This document shows positions 36,487 to 45,092 of a stretch of 64,000 nt of DNA, one piece after another. This DNA comes from Qipengyuania oceanensis (GTDB lineage Bacteria > Pseudomonadota > Alphaproteobacteria > Sphingomonadales > Sphingomonadaceae). The position numbers were made by a program, and so were the translations under genes. The stretch covers positions 1 to 64,000 of the forward strand of contig NZ_WTYN01000006.1 of the NCBI RefSeq assembly GCF_009827535.1, given 5' to 3'. Under the pieces are notes generated by a model. That model did not search any database. It was not told the DNA's origin and was given only the letters and a program-made list of their open reading frames with translations. Position 1 is the stretch's first letter; each line of letters opens with the position of its first letter.

Positions 36487-37614
36487 ATGATGGTTTCCAA
36501 TCTCGCGATGGTGGTGGCACTCGCCGGCGCGCAGCCGGTGTGCGAAGCCGACGAGGTGTGCCTGCCCGAAACAGCCGGAGCGATGGCGCAGCAGACCGCC
36601 GTGGCCGGCGAAGAACCGCCGGTCGTCGAGACTCCGCCCGCCACTGAAGAGAGCGATCCGCAGGCCGAACAGCCGGTCGACGATCCTTCCATCATCGTGG
36701 TCGAAGGCGAAATCGGGCCGCCGCAGGGCGACCCTGCCGAGAAGCTCAACGCCGCGACCTACGAGGTCGTCCAGAAGATCGACGACGCGATCGTCGCGCC
36801 GGTCGCAGAGGTCTACGACCAGGGCATACCCAAGCCGATCCGCACGGGTTTGCGCAATTTCCTGCGCAATCTCGGGGAGCCGATCAACTTCCTGAACTTC
36901 CTCCTGCAGTTCAAGCCGAAGAGCGCGCTGCGCAGCGCAGGCCGTTTCTTCATCAACACGACCGTGGGCGTCGGCGGCCTGTTCGACCCGGCCACGCGCA
37001 AGTTCAACATCGAGCATCGCAGCAATGGCCTGGCCAACACGCTCGGCTTTTACGGGATAGGTCCGGGTCCGTACCTGTACCTGCCCTTCATCGGCTCGAC
37101 CACGGTGCGCGACCTGTTCGGACGCTTCGTCGATCTGTCGATCATCCCGACGCTGGCGGGCCCTCCGTTCAACAAGCCGTATTATGCGATCCCGGTCGGG
37201 GCGCTCAATTCGCTCGAATCGCGCATCCTGGTCGACGACCAGATCGAGGCGATCCGCGAACGCTGCGGCGATGCCTACGGTGCAACGCGCGACATCTATC
37301 TCATCCAGCGCCAGCTCGAGATCGATGCACTGCGCAAGAAGACCTCGAAGGCGCTCGACGAACTGGTCGACCGGCTGGAGTTCAATTGCGACATCGACAT
37401 CCTGACCGCCGGCGTAATGACGCCCGACGATCGCGACGACTTCGTCAAGAACAACACCAGCCTCCTCGGCAACGAGGTCAAGCCGGAAGAGGCGACCACC
37501 ACTGAAACGGCGGTCGGCGAGGAAACGGCGATCGACGAGGCACCTGTGCCTGCTCCCGAACCGCAGATCGTCATCCGCTACGAATCGCGTCCGGTCGTCC
37601 AGCCGGTCGGTTGA
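36487..37614 (+). CDS. mlaA: MlaA (VacJ) family phospholipid-transport protein
   Basis: A 375-residue protein of the MlaA family, an outer-membrane channel removing misplaced phospholipids from the outer leaflet. The domain (about 85-300) shows DPAEKLNAATYEVVQKID, FLRNLGEPINFLNFLLQ, FFINTTVGVGGLFDPA and LPFIGSTTVRDLFGRFVD, all typical. It has a signal-like N-terminus but no clear lipobox; a Cys at about residue 19 is not in lipobox context. A Pro/Glu-rich segment lies before the domain and a charged tail after it. The rest of an Mla system is not nearby. Confidence 0.87.
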   Translation: MMVSNLAMVVALAGAQPVCEADEVCLPETAGAMAQQTAVAGEEPPVVETPPATEESDPQAEQPVDDPSIIVVEGEIGPPQGDPAEKLNAATYEVVQKIDDAIVAPVAEVYDQGIPKPIRTGLRNFLRNLGEPINFLNFLLQFKPKSALRSAGRFFINTTVGVGGLFDPATRKFNIEHRSNGLANTLGFYGIGPGPYLYLPFIGSTTVRDLFGRFVDLSIIPTLAGPPFNKPYYAIPVGALNSLESRILVDDQIEAIRERCGDAYGATRDIYLIQRQLEIDALRKKTSKALDELVDRLEFNCDIDILTAGVMTPDDRDDFVKNNTSLLGNEVKPEEATTTETAVGEETAIDEAPVPAPEPQIVIRYESRPVVQPVG

Positions 37615-37617
37615 GGA

Positions 37618-38505
37618 TCAGTCGCTTGCGGCTGGAGGTGCGCTGACGCGGACCCAGTCGACGTACATGGCTGCTTCGCCGCGCTTGATCGCGTCGACGG
37701 TGCCTTGCGGCATCCCCGCGTAAGGTTTCCTGATCCCGTTGGTCTTGACCGGATAGGCTCCGCCGAGCGCGTAATTCAGGATGACATACTTGGGATTGTC
37801 GAAGCTCCAGCGGCCGTAATGTTCGACCATCGGCCGCGTGACCCGATAGGTCGGCCGTCCGTCGATCTCGAACACGATCGCGTCCCTGGTCCATTCCACG
37901 GCATAGTCGTGCCACTGGGTGACATCGGTTCCGGCGGGGAAGATGTACTTGTCGACCAGCGGCGTCTCGCCCGAATAGCCTGGGCCGTGAAGGGCCACGC
38001 CGACCCAGTCTTTCTCGCCCACATATTCCATGATGTCGATCTCGCCGGTGTCCGGCCACTTGTCGTTGCCCAGCAGCCAGAATGCGGGCCAGACGCCGAC
38101 GTGATCGGTCATTTTGATCCGTGCTTCGGCGCGGCCGTGCGTGAAGTCGAACTTGCCCTGGGAATTGATGCGGCCCGAGATGAAGTCGGCCTTGCGGTCG
38201 GAACGGGGGTCTTCGCCGGGCCGATAGAGCGGCTTGAGGACGAGCGCCCCGCCATCGGCGCCGGGAAGCCCGTCCGCGATGAAGATGGTGTCCGGCGAAT
38301 CGACATAGACCTGCTGTTCGTCGTTGACCCAGAACTCGCGGCCTTCGAAGTTCCATTTCGTGCAGTCGAGCGCCGTGCCGGAGAATTCGTCGGCGAAGAT
38401 GATCCGCCGCTCGTTCGCCTGCGCAATGTCCGTGGCACCATCCGGAGCCGTAACGCAGGCGCTCGATGCAAGCGATGCCGCCATGATTGTCAAAACAGTT
38501 TTCAT
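37618..38505 (-). CDS. Glycoside hydrolase family 16 (beta-glucanase type)
   Basis: A 295-residue exported endo-acting glycosidase of the GH16 jelly-roll fold, cutting beta-1,3 or mixed-linkage glucans or similar. The catalytic signature EIDIME (E-x-D-x-x-E, in GEIDIMEYVG) is at about 155-165, with VWPAFWLLG just before it. The N-terminus is a signal sequence with a possible lipoprotein cysteine (SLASSAC). The start at 38505 is fixed by the signal peptide and GGGAG upstream. A perfect LacI-type operator sits 30 bp upstream. Confidence 0.9.
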   Translation of the reverse strand: MKTVLTIMAASLASSACVTAPDGATDIAQANERRIIFADEFSGTALDCTKWNFEGREFWVNDEQQVYVDSPDTIFIADGLPGADGGALVLKPLYRPGEDPRSDRKADFISGRINSQGKFDFTHGRAEARIKMTDHVGVWPAFWLLGNDKWPDTGEIDIMEYVGEKDWVGVALHGPGYSGETPLVDKYIFPAGTDVTQWHDYAVEWTRDAIVFEIDGRPTYRVTRPMVEHYGRWSFDNPKYVILNYALGGAYPVKTNGIRKPYAGMPQGTVDAIKRGEAAMYVDWVRVSAPPAASD

Positions 38506-38535
38506 CGGCGTCTCCCAACCCTGATGTCCGATCTC

Positions 38536-38549
38536 TGATAACGTTATCA
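38536..38549. promoter_or_regulatory. Palindromic operator, LacI-family type
   Basis: TGATAACGTTATCA is a perfect 14-bp palindrome with the central CG typical of LacI/GalR-family operators. It lies 30 bp upstream of the GH16 start codon, over its presumed promoter, suggesting sugar-controlled expression. The regulator is not in the window. Confidence 0.6.
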
Positions 38550-38673
38550 ATACAGCGATTGCAACGCTTTGAAAGCCCGCACTGGTCTCGGGGACCATAT
38601 TGCGCGATAGGCCGTTCACGAAAGATAATGGCCGGGTCGCGCATCCGGCACAGACATTGCCGGAGATATCTCG

Positions 38674-40584
38674 ATGAAGCGTTTTGCCGTCCCGATCGCC
38701 ATGCTGCTCGCCACGACTGCCTGCACGACGACCCAGCGGGTCGCGGACGGCAGCGACCTCGCGAGTTCGGCAGCCCCCATTGCGCCGATCCTGACGAGCG
38801 CGCAGGCGATCGACGAGGAGAGCTGGGCCGAGCCGCAAAAGGCGCGGGTCACTCATGTTGCCCTCGACCTCGATCTCGATTTCGCCCGGCAGCGCGTGGC
38901 GGGAACCGCCACGCTCGACGTGATGGCGAAGCCCGGCGTGTCCGAGATCGTGCTCGACGACAGGGGCCTGCAGATTTCCTCCATCACCGATGGCGCTGGG
39001 CGGATGCTCGAATGGTCCGTCGGCGCAGCTGCCGAAGGGGAGAAGGGCGCGCCACTGACCATCGGGTTAGATGGCGCCAGGAAGGTGCAGATCAGCTACG
39101 CGGCAAGCAAGGCCGACGCGCTGCAATGGCTCGATCCCGAACAGACCGCCGGCGGTCAGCACCCGTTCCTGTTCAGCCAGGGCCAGGCGATACTCAACCG
39201 CACCTGGATCCCGACGCAGGACAGCCCCGGTATCCGCCAGACTTGGGAAGCGCGCATCACCGCGCCCAAGCCGCTCGACGTCGTCATGAGCGGCGTGCGC
39301 CAGGGCAAGCCGGAGGACTTGGGCAATGGCCGCCGTGCCTTCCGTTTCGTCATGGACAAGCCAGTGCCGCCCTACCTCATCGCGATCGCAGCCGGCGACA
39401 TCGACTTTGCCGCGACCGGGCCGCGCACCGGCGTCTGGGCGGAACCGTCAGTGCTGCCGCGCGCCGCTGCCGAAGTCGGCGATACCGAACAACTGGTCGA
39501 AGCTGCCGAAAGCCTGTTCGGCGAATATCGCTGGGGCCGCTACGACATGATCGTGCTGCCGCCGTCCTTCCCCTATGGCGGCATGGAAAACCCGGTGATG
39601 ACCTTCCTCACGCCGACCTTCATCGCGGGCGACCGTTCGAACAACGGCCTGGTCGCGCACGAGCTGGCGCACAGCTGGTCCGGCAATCTCGTGACCTATG
39701 CAAGCTGGCGCGACGGCTGGCTGAACGAAGGCGTGACCTCCTACATCGAGAACCGGATCAGCGAGGAAGTCTACGGCAAGGCGCGGGCCGAGCAGGAATA
39801 CGCGCTGAGCTATGCCGCGCTGGAAGCCATGGTGGCCCAGCAAGGCGCGACCAATCCGGTCACCGCCATGCGGACACCTGCAGGGACCAGCCCGTTCGAT
39901 ACCGACGGCGAGGCGATCTACGACAAGGGTACGGTATTCCTGCGCACGGTGGAGAACATCATCGGGCGCCAGCGCTTCGACGCGTGGCTGACGCAATGGT
40001 TCGACAATCACGCTTTCCAGCCAGCGACATCGGCGATGTTTCTTGCCGACCTGCGCGAAAAGCTCGTGCGCGGGGACCGGCAGCTCGAGCAGCGCCTGTT
40101 GCTCGACCAGTGGGTCTACGGCACCGGTCTGCCCGCCAATGCGCTGAAGCCCGATGCGCAGGCCTTTGCCGCCGTCGACGCTGCCGTCACCGCCTATGCT
40201 GCCAACCGGAGCCTGCCGACAGCTGCCGCCTGGCGCGCCTGGACCGCCGCGGAACAGCGCCGGTTCCTCGAGGAATTGCCCGAGGCGCTGAGCGCCAGCG
40301 ATCTTGCCGCGCTCGACAAGCGGCTCGGCGTGTCGGCGTCGGGCAACAACGAGGTCCGCTTCCTGTGGCTCGAGGCGGCCCTGCGCAATCGTTACCAGCC
40401 CGCGGTCCCGCAGGCCGAGGAGTTCCTCGCGCGGGTCGGCCGCAACAAGTTCGTCAGTCCGCTGTTTCAGGCCCTGTGGAACACGGGCGAGTGGGGGCAG
40501 CCGATCGCTCGCCGCATCTATGCCGGGACGCGGGGCGGCTACCATGCCTACACGCGCGGCAAGGTGGACGCGATCGTCAGCTAG
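38674..40584 (+). CDS. M1-family metallo-aminopeptidase, exported
   Basis: A 636-residue zinc aminopeptidase. The exopeptidase motif GGMENP (about 304-309) and the zinc site HELAHSW with the third ligand in WLNEGVT (HEXXH at about 329-333, Glu about 19 residues on) are intact. The N-terminal beta domain precedes residue 220 and a helical C-terminal domain follows 450. A signal sequence ends in TTAC, possibly a lipoprotein site, so the enzyme is probably periplasmic. It is divergent from the GH16 gene, so the operator region lies upstream of both. Confidence 0.9.
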   Translation: MKRFAVPIAMLLATTACTTTQRVADGSDLASSAAPIAPILTSAQAIDEESWAEPQKARVTHVALDLDLDFARQRVAGTATLDVMAKPGVSEIVLDDRGLQISSITDGAGRMLEWSVGAAAEGEKGAPLTIGLDGARKVQISYAASKADALQWLDPEQTAGGQHPFLFSQGQAILNRTWIPTQDSPGIRQTWEARITAPKPLDVVMSGVRQGKPEDLGNGRRAFRFVMDKPVPPYLIAIAAGDIDFAATGPRTGVWAEPSVLPRAAAEVGDTEQLVEAAESLFGEYRWGRYDMIVLPPSFPYGGMENPVMTFLTPTFIAGDRSNNGLVAHELAHSWSGNLVTYASWRDGWLNEGVTSYIENRISEEVYGKARAEQEYALSYAALEAMVAQQGATNPVTAMRTPAGTSPFDTDGEAIYDKGTVFLRTVENIIGRQRFDAWLTQWFDNHAFQPATSAMFLADLREKLVRGDRQLEQRLLLDQWVYGTGLPANALKPDAQAFAAVDAAVTAYAANRSLPTAAAWRAWTAAEQRRFLEELPEALSASDLAALDKRLGVSASGNNEVRFLWLEAALRNRYQPAVPQAEEFLARVGRNKFVSPLFQALWNTGEWGQPIARRIYAGTRGGYHAYTRGKVDAIVS

Positions 40585-40676
40585 GCTGGCGCGCGCCCGA
40601 GCGGGCAGGACGGATTGTGGCAACCGTGCTTTTTGCGTTGCAATGCAGCGCGGATTGTCCACATCCTCACTGAGCC

Positions 40677-42767
40677 ATGCTGCGCCAGTACGAACTCGTA
40701 GAGCGGGTCAAGGAATACGACCCGAACGCCGACGAGGCGCTGCTCAACCGCGCCTATGTCTATACGGTTCAGAAACACGGCACGCAGAAGCGCGCGAGCG
40801 GCGATCCCTACTTCAGCCATCCGGTCGAGGTTGCCGGCCTGATGACCGACCTGAAACTCGACCAGGAAACGATCATCACCGCGCTGCTCCACGACACGGT
40901 CGAGGATACGCTGGCGACGATCGAGGACGTCGAGGACAAGTTCGGCAGCGAGGTCGCGCGGCTGGTCGACGGCGTGACCAAGCTGTCCAAGATCGAAGCC
41001 ATGCCCGAAGACGAGCGGGCGGCTGAGAACCTGCGCAAGTTCCTGCTCGCGATGAGCGAGGACATCCGCGTCCTGCTGGTCAAGCTTGCCGATCGGCTGC
41101 ACAACATGCGCACGCTGCATTTCATCAAGTCGCCCGAAAAGCGCCAGCGGATCTCCCGCGAGACCATGGATATCTACGCGCCGCTGGCCGAGCGGGTCGG
41201 CATGTACGAATACATGCGCGAGATGCAGGCGCTGGCTTTCGAACAGATCGAGCCCGACGCCTACCAGACGATCACCGGTCGGCTCGAACAAATCCGCAAT
41301 TCCGATGGCGGGCAGGTCGATGCGATCGCCCTTGCAATCAAGCAGGCGCTGGCCGAGGCGGGGCTCAAGGTCGAGGTTTCCGGCCGTGAAAAACACCCCT
41401 ATTCGATCTGGAAGAAGATGGCCGAACGCCACGTTTCCTTCGAACAGATCACCGATATCATGGCCTTTCGCGTCATCACCGAAAGCGAGGAGGACTGCTA
41501 TCGCGCGATGGGCGTGCTCCATCGCACCTGGCAATTCATTCCCGGCCGCTTCAAGGATTACATCTCGACGCCGAAGAACAACGGCTACCGTTCGTTGCAT
41601 ACCTCGTTGATCTACGAAAACTCGATGCGGGTGGAGGTGCAGATCCGCACCCGCGAAATGCACCGGACCAACGAGTTCGGTCTCGCCGCGCACTGGGCCT
41701 ACAAGCAGGGCGATCGCCCGGACGGTCAGGTGAGCTGGCTGCGCGACCTGATCGAGATCGTGGATGCCAGCCACGACGCGGAAGAACTGCTCGAGCACAC
41801 GCGGCTGGCGGTCTACCAGGACCGCATCTTCGCCTTCACGCCCAAGGGCGCGCTGTTCCAGCTGCCAAAGGGCGCGACACCGGTCGATTTTGCCTTTGCC
41901 GTCCACACCGATCTCGGTGCGCAGGCGGTCGGCGCGAAGATCAACGGTCGGCACATGCCGCTGCGCACAGCGCTCAACAACGGCGACGTGGTCGACATCA
42001 TCAAGGGCAAGAACGCCGAGCCGCAACTCTCGTGGCTCAGCTTCGTCGTCACCGGCAAGGCGCGCGCCGCCATCCGCCGGGCGGTGCGCCTGAAGGAACG
42101 CGCCGAGGTCGCCTCTCTCGGGCGCAAGCTGCTCGACGAGATTTCCGGGCGGCTGCCGGCGAAGATCGGCAAGAAGGCCGTGCGCGAGGCGGTGCAGCGG
42201 CTCGAGATGGAGGACGAGGAGGACTTCCTCTACGCAATCGGCGCGCACAAGCTGGACGATCGCGAGGTGATGGAAGCCCTGCTTCCCGGCAGCACGGCCG
42301 ATCTGGGCGACGATGCGGACTGGGGCCGCCAGGAACGCGCGATCTCGATCCGCGGGCTCACCGCCGGGGTCGGTTTCAAGCTCGCCGAATGCTGCCACCC
42401 GGTACCGGGCGACCGGATCGTCGGACTTCGCCGCCCGAGCGAGGGAGTCGAGGTGCACACCATCGATTGCCTCGAACTTGCCAGCGGGATCGACACCGAC
42501 TGGCTCGACCTTTCCTGGGACAAGCGATCGTCCGGCGCGATCGGGAGGCTGCGCGTGACGCTCTACGATCGTCCGGGAACGCTCGCCGAGATGGCGACGA
42601 TCTTCGCGCAGAACCACGCCAATGTAAAAACGCTAGAACAGGCCGAGCAGGATCCGCCGTTCGCCGTCTGGAGCGTCGATCTGGACGTAAAGGACCTGGC
42701 GCATCTGACCCGGATTCTCAGCGCGCTGCGCGCCAGCGATGCGGTTGCCCAGGCAGAACGCGGCTGA
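40677..42767 (+). CDS. RelA/SpoT bifunctional (p)ppGpp synthetase/hydrolase
   Basis: A 696-residue stringent-response enzyme. Domains in order: HD hydrolase (about 25-180, with LLHDTVEDT), synthetase (about 225-350, with GREKHPYSIWKKM and DYISTPKNNGYRSLH), TGS (about 375-440, IFAFTPKGALFQLPKGATP), a helical/zinc-finger-like region, and a C-terminal ACT domain (about 615-690). An intact HD motif indicates hydrolase activity as well, as expected for the single Rel of alphaproteobacteria. Its stop overlaps the VOC gene start. Confidence 0.95.
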   Translation: MLRQYELVERVKEYDPNADEALLNRAYVYTVQKHGTQKRASGDPYFSHPVEVAGLMTDLKLDQETIITALLHDTVEDTLATIEDVEDKFGSEVARLVDGVTKLSKIEAMPEDERAAENLRKFLLAMSEDIRVLLVKLADRLHNMRTLHFIKSPEKRQRISRETMDIYAPLAERVGMYEYMREMQALAFEQIEPDAYQTITGRLEQIRNSDGGQVDAIALAIKQALAEAGLKVEVSGREKHPYSIWKKMAERHVSFEQITDIMAFRVITESEEDCYRAMGVLHRTWQFIPGRFKDYISTPKNNGYRSLHTSLIYENSMRVEVQIRTREMHRTNEFGLAAHWAYKQGDRPDGQVSWLRDLIEIVDASHDAEELLEHTRLAVYQDRIFAFTPKGALFQLPKGATPVDFAFAVHTDLGAQAVGAKINGRHMPLRTALNNGDVVDIIKGKNAEPQLSWLSFVVTGKARAAIRRAVRLKERAEVASLGRKLLDEISGRLPAKIGKKAVREAVQRLEMEDEEDFLYAIGAHKLDDREVMEALLPGSTADLGDDADWGRQERAISIRGLTAGVGFKLAECCHPVPGDRIVGLRRPSEGVEVHTIDCLELASGIDTDWLDLSWDKRSSGAIGRLRVTLYDRPGTLAEMATIFAQNHANVKTLEQAEQDPPFAVWSVDLDVKDLAHLTRILSALRASDAVAQAERG

Positions 42768-43126
42768 TGGCTATCGTCGGCCTGGATCACGTCCAGCTGG
42801 CAATTCCGGAAGGCGGCGAGGACGAGGCACGGCGTTTCTTCGTCGACCTGCTGGGCATGAACGAAGTGCCCAAGCCGGCCAACCTGTCGCCTAGCGGGTG
42901 CTGGTTCACCGGCGGAACGATGAGCCTGCATCTCGGCGTCGATCCTGATTTTCGGCCGGCAAGAAAGGCGCATCCCGCGCTGCTGGTCGATGATCTCGAC
43001 GGGCTGCGCATCCGGCTCGAGGACGCCGGCTGCGTGACGAAGGACGACAAGCCGGTCGCAGGCTATCGCCGCTTCTTCACCGAGGATCCGTTCGGTAACC
43101 GCATCGAACTGATGCAGAAGGCCTAG
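42767..43126 (+). CDS. VOC (glyoxalase-like) superfamily protein
   Basis: A 119-residue protein with paired beta-alpha-beta-beta-beta modules: IVGLDHVQLAIPEG at the start, RRFFVDLLGM, and RFFTEDPFGNRIELMQ at the end. His7 and the C-terminal Glu are in metal-ligand positions for this superfamily. The ATG overlaps the rel stop (TGATG). The substrate is unknown. Confidence 0.85.
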   Translation: MAIVGLDHVQLAIPEGGEDEARRFFVDLLGMNEVPKPANLSPSGCWFTGGTMSLHLGVDPDFRPARKAHPALLVDDLDGLRIRLEDAGCVTKDDKPVAGYRRFFTEDPFGNRIELMQKA

Positions 43127-43473
43127 AGCAGCTTCAGCTCGACCGCGACCTCGTCGCCCTCGGCCAGATCTTCCGCACGCATCACCTTCTTCGAGACGAG
43201 GAGGATCCACTCGCGTTCCTGTTGCGCGATTGCTTGTCCGCTCGATGGCGAGGGGGTCTGCGGAAACACCGACGTCTTCCAGCCGGTATCGCCGATCCTT
43301 GCGATGACCTTGACCGATCCGAAGCCACGCCGGCCGCCGAATTCCAGGCGGCGCAGCCGTTCGTGCATGGCGATCGCTTTCGCCGGACTGCCGGTCAGCG
43401 TGACGAGGTGATACGTTCCGCGTTCGCCTCGCCAGCAGCTCAGCGGGACGCGGGCGCGAACCTGCTCAGTCAT
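43123..43473 (-). CDS. DUF1905 family protein
   Basis: A 116-residue protein, which I place in DUF1905 from the N-terminal ARVPLSCWRGERGTYHLVTL block, FGSVKVIARIGDTGWKTSVFPQ in the middle and DLAEGDEVAVELKLL at the end. Function is unknown. It overlaps the end of the cyclophilin gene by eight bases on the same strand and the VOC gene's end on the other strand by four. Confidence 0.75.
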   Translation of the reverse strand: MTEQVRARVPLSCWRGERGTYHLVTLTGSPAKAIAMHERLRRLEFGGRRGFGSVKVIARIGDTGWKTSVFPQTPSPSSGQAIAQQEREWILLVSKKVMRAEDLAEGDEVAVELKLL

Positions 43474-44446
43474 CCTTCACCGGGCGGATCGGGACGCGCA
43501 GATTGCACACGTCGATGCCGCCGGCGCCGACCTTGTAGAATGAATCGTCGCGATTGGCCGAGACCTCGGCATAGGCTGCGAAGCTGTCGCTGGAAGTCGA
43601 CAGATACTCGAAACGGGGCGCCTCGGCCAATTCGTTGCCCAGCCGCACCGACACTATCGGCGTATGTTCCGCCAGCGTCTCGTAGACTCCTGCATCGCCG
43701 GTGCCGCGGGGCAGGGTGGATAGGTGCTGCATGCCCATGATGACCCGACCGACCACCGCGATGTTGCGGTCTAGCTGCCGGGGCGCGTGGCCGATCACGG
43801 CATAGAGTTCGGCCCCGGTGCCGGTGTCGGGCGAGAGGTCGCGCGCGACCCCGACCGAGCCGTAGCAGTGGACGGGCCAGCGGCGTAACACCCGGGTTCC
43901 GTCTGCAATCTGCAATCCGATGGGCCAGCCATCGTTGAAGGTCGCGCTTTCGGCGTAGGCATCGACCAGTTCTGGCCGAGGATGCCAGAGGACGATCACG
44001 TCCTCTTCCGGCTTTGCGGCGACCGTCTCGTCGACATATTGGCTCTCCGGCACGACATTCAGCCCCGTTGGCAGAGGTTTGGGCGTACCGCCTTCCTCCT
44101 CGCCGTCGCCCCACTGGACGACCCAGTTGTCGACCGAGCGGTAGACCGAAAGCCCGTCCCACCAGTGCGCCTTGGCGAGCGTCTGGATGTTCTCGACCCA
44201 TCCCTTGCTGAACGGCGCGGGCATCAGCTGGATGATGACTTCGCGGTCCTTGCCATCGGCATCCGGGGCCAGGGTCATCACCAGCAGGTCCGCCGGATCG
44301 ATCGCCACCCAGTCCGTTTTCGGTGCTCCTTGTACGATGGATGCAGGTGTCGGCTTTTCCGCCTTTTCCTGCGCGATGAGGGGCGAGGGCAGGAGCATGG
44401 CTGCGAGCGCGGTCGCGGCCAGTGCCGCCATCGATGATCTGTTCAT
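43466..44446 (-). CDS. Exported cyclophilin-like peptidyl-prolyl isomerase
   Basis: A 326-residue protein with a signal peptide (MNRSSMAALAATALAAMLL, cleavage near LIAQE). The body has a cyclophilin layout seen in sphingomonad proteins: VIIQLMPAPFSKGWVENIQTLAKAHWWDG (split here about 75-103) then SVYRSVDNWVVQWGD, and later DRNIAVVGRVIMGMQHLSTL. The classic FHRV..FMIQGGD catalytic stretch is replaced by YRSVDNWVVQWGD, so whether it isomerises prolines is open. The start is set by the signal peptide. Confidence 0.7.
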   Translation of the reverse strand: MNRSSMAALAATALAAMLLPSPLIAQEKAEKPTPASIVQGAPKTDWVAIDPADLLVMTLAPDADGKDREVIIQLMPAPFSKGWVENIQTLAKAHWWDGLSVYRSVDNWVVQWGDGEEEGGTPKPLPTGLNVVPESQYVDETVAAKPEEDVIVLWHPRPELVDAYAESATFNDGWPIGLQIADGTRVLRRWPVHCYGSVGVARDLSPDTGTGAELYAVIGHAPRQLDRNIAVVGRVIMGMQHLSTLPRGTGDAGVYETLAEHTPIVSVRLGNELAEAPRFEYLSTSSDSFAAYAEVSANRDDSFYKVGAGGIDVCNLRVPIRPVKDD

Positions 44447-44603
44447 GGCCACGAGGTCTGCCACGGCTTGCGCGACCTGACAACGCCCGCTAGAGGCGCG
44501 CGTTCTTGGTTGGCCTACCGCGCTATGCGCTACTTGAGGCCGAGGACGGATCACCAGGGTCCATTGCACTCAAGCCACTGAGCGGTAGTGCAGGCAAGTA
44601 CGC

Positions 44604-44694
44604 GGAGCGGTGGCCGAGTGGTCGAAGGCGCACGCCTGGAAAGTGTGTATACGGTAACCCCGTATCGTGGGTTCGAATCCCACCCGCTCCGCCA
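44604..44694 (+). tRNA. tRNA-Ser (anticodon GGA)
   Basis: A class II tRNA with a long variable arm. The acceptor stem GGAGCGG/CCGCTCC pairs perfectly, the anticodon loop reads CTGGAAA (anticodon GGA), the T arm contains GGTTCGAATCC, and the encoded end is GCCA. It is followed directly by the integrated element and is the likely landmark or target of integration. Two short open frames that overlap it are not genes. Confidence 0.97.
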
Positions 44695-44861
44695 CCCACC
44701 CCCAGCACTCGTCTCTGGTTGCAGGGAACTGGTGCAAGCCGGCGGAACAGGCGGCCTTGCGAGGGCACTTCCGTAACGGCGCCATCATAAGGCGCGTCTC
44801 TTCCGCGTTATCAGGGCCGCATTTTCGGCTCTGTCTCTGGCGAGGTGTAGATCGGTTCGGT

Positions 44862-45064
44862 TTCCCTGTTCAGCAGGGAATTAACAGGGAAAAACCTTCG
44901 TTCGGGTGCGAAAACAGACCGAAATCGCCACCGGACGCGGAATCGTGTGTCACAATAGCGCGATATTTCTGCTACTTATGCGGCAGAAATCGCCGTTTCC
45001 CTGTTATTCGACGGAACAGGGTATTCAATCGACAGAACAGGGACTGTTATCGCGCCGAACAGGC
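44862..45064. repeat. Cluster of TTCCCTGTT/AACAGGGAA motifs
   Basis: Five to six copies of a 7-9 bp motif occur in both orientations: TTCCCTGTT at 44862 and 44997, AACAGGGAA at 44883, GAACAGGG at 45014 and 45035, and a weaker GAACAGG at 45058. The first pair forms an inverted repeat. The cluster fills the 398-bp gene-free gap between the tRNA and the recombinase stop. It may be a recombination or recombinase-binding site. Confidence 0.6.
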
Positions 45065-45092
45065 GTGTTTTTCGCCCATAACTGGGCGCGCA

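Noticed and set aside
44506-44790. Open frames over the tRNA-Ser gene on both strands
   Set aside because: They read through the tRNA itself, a familiar false call. No SD or conserved protein is present.
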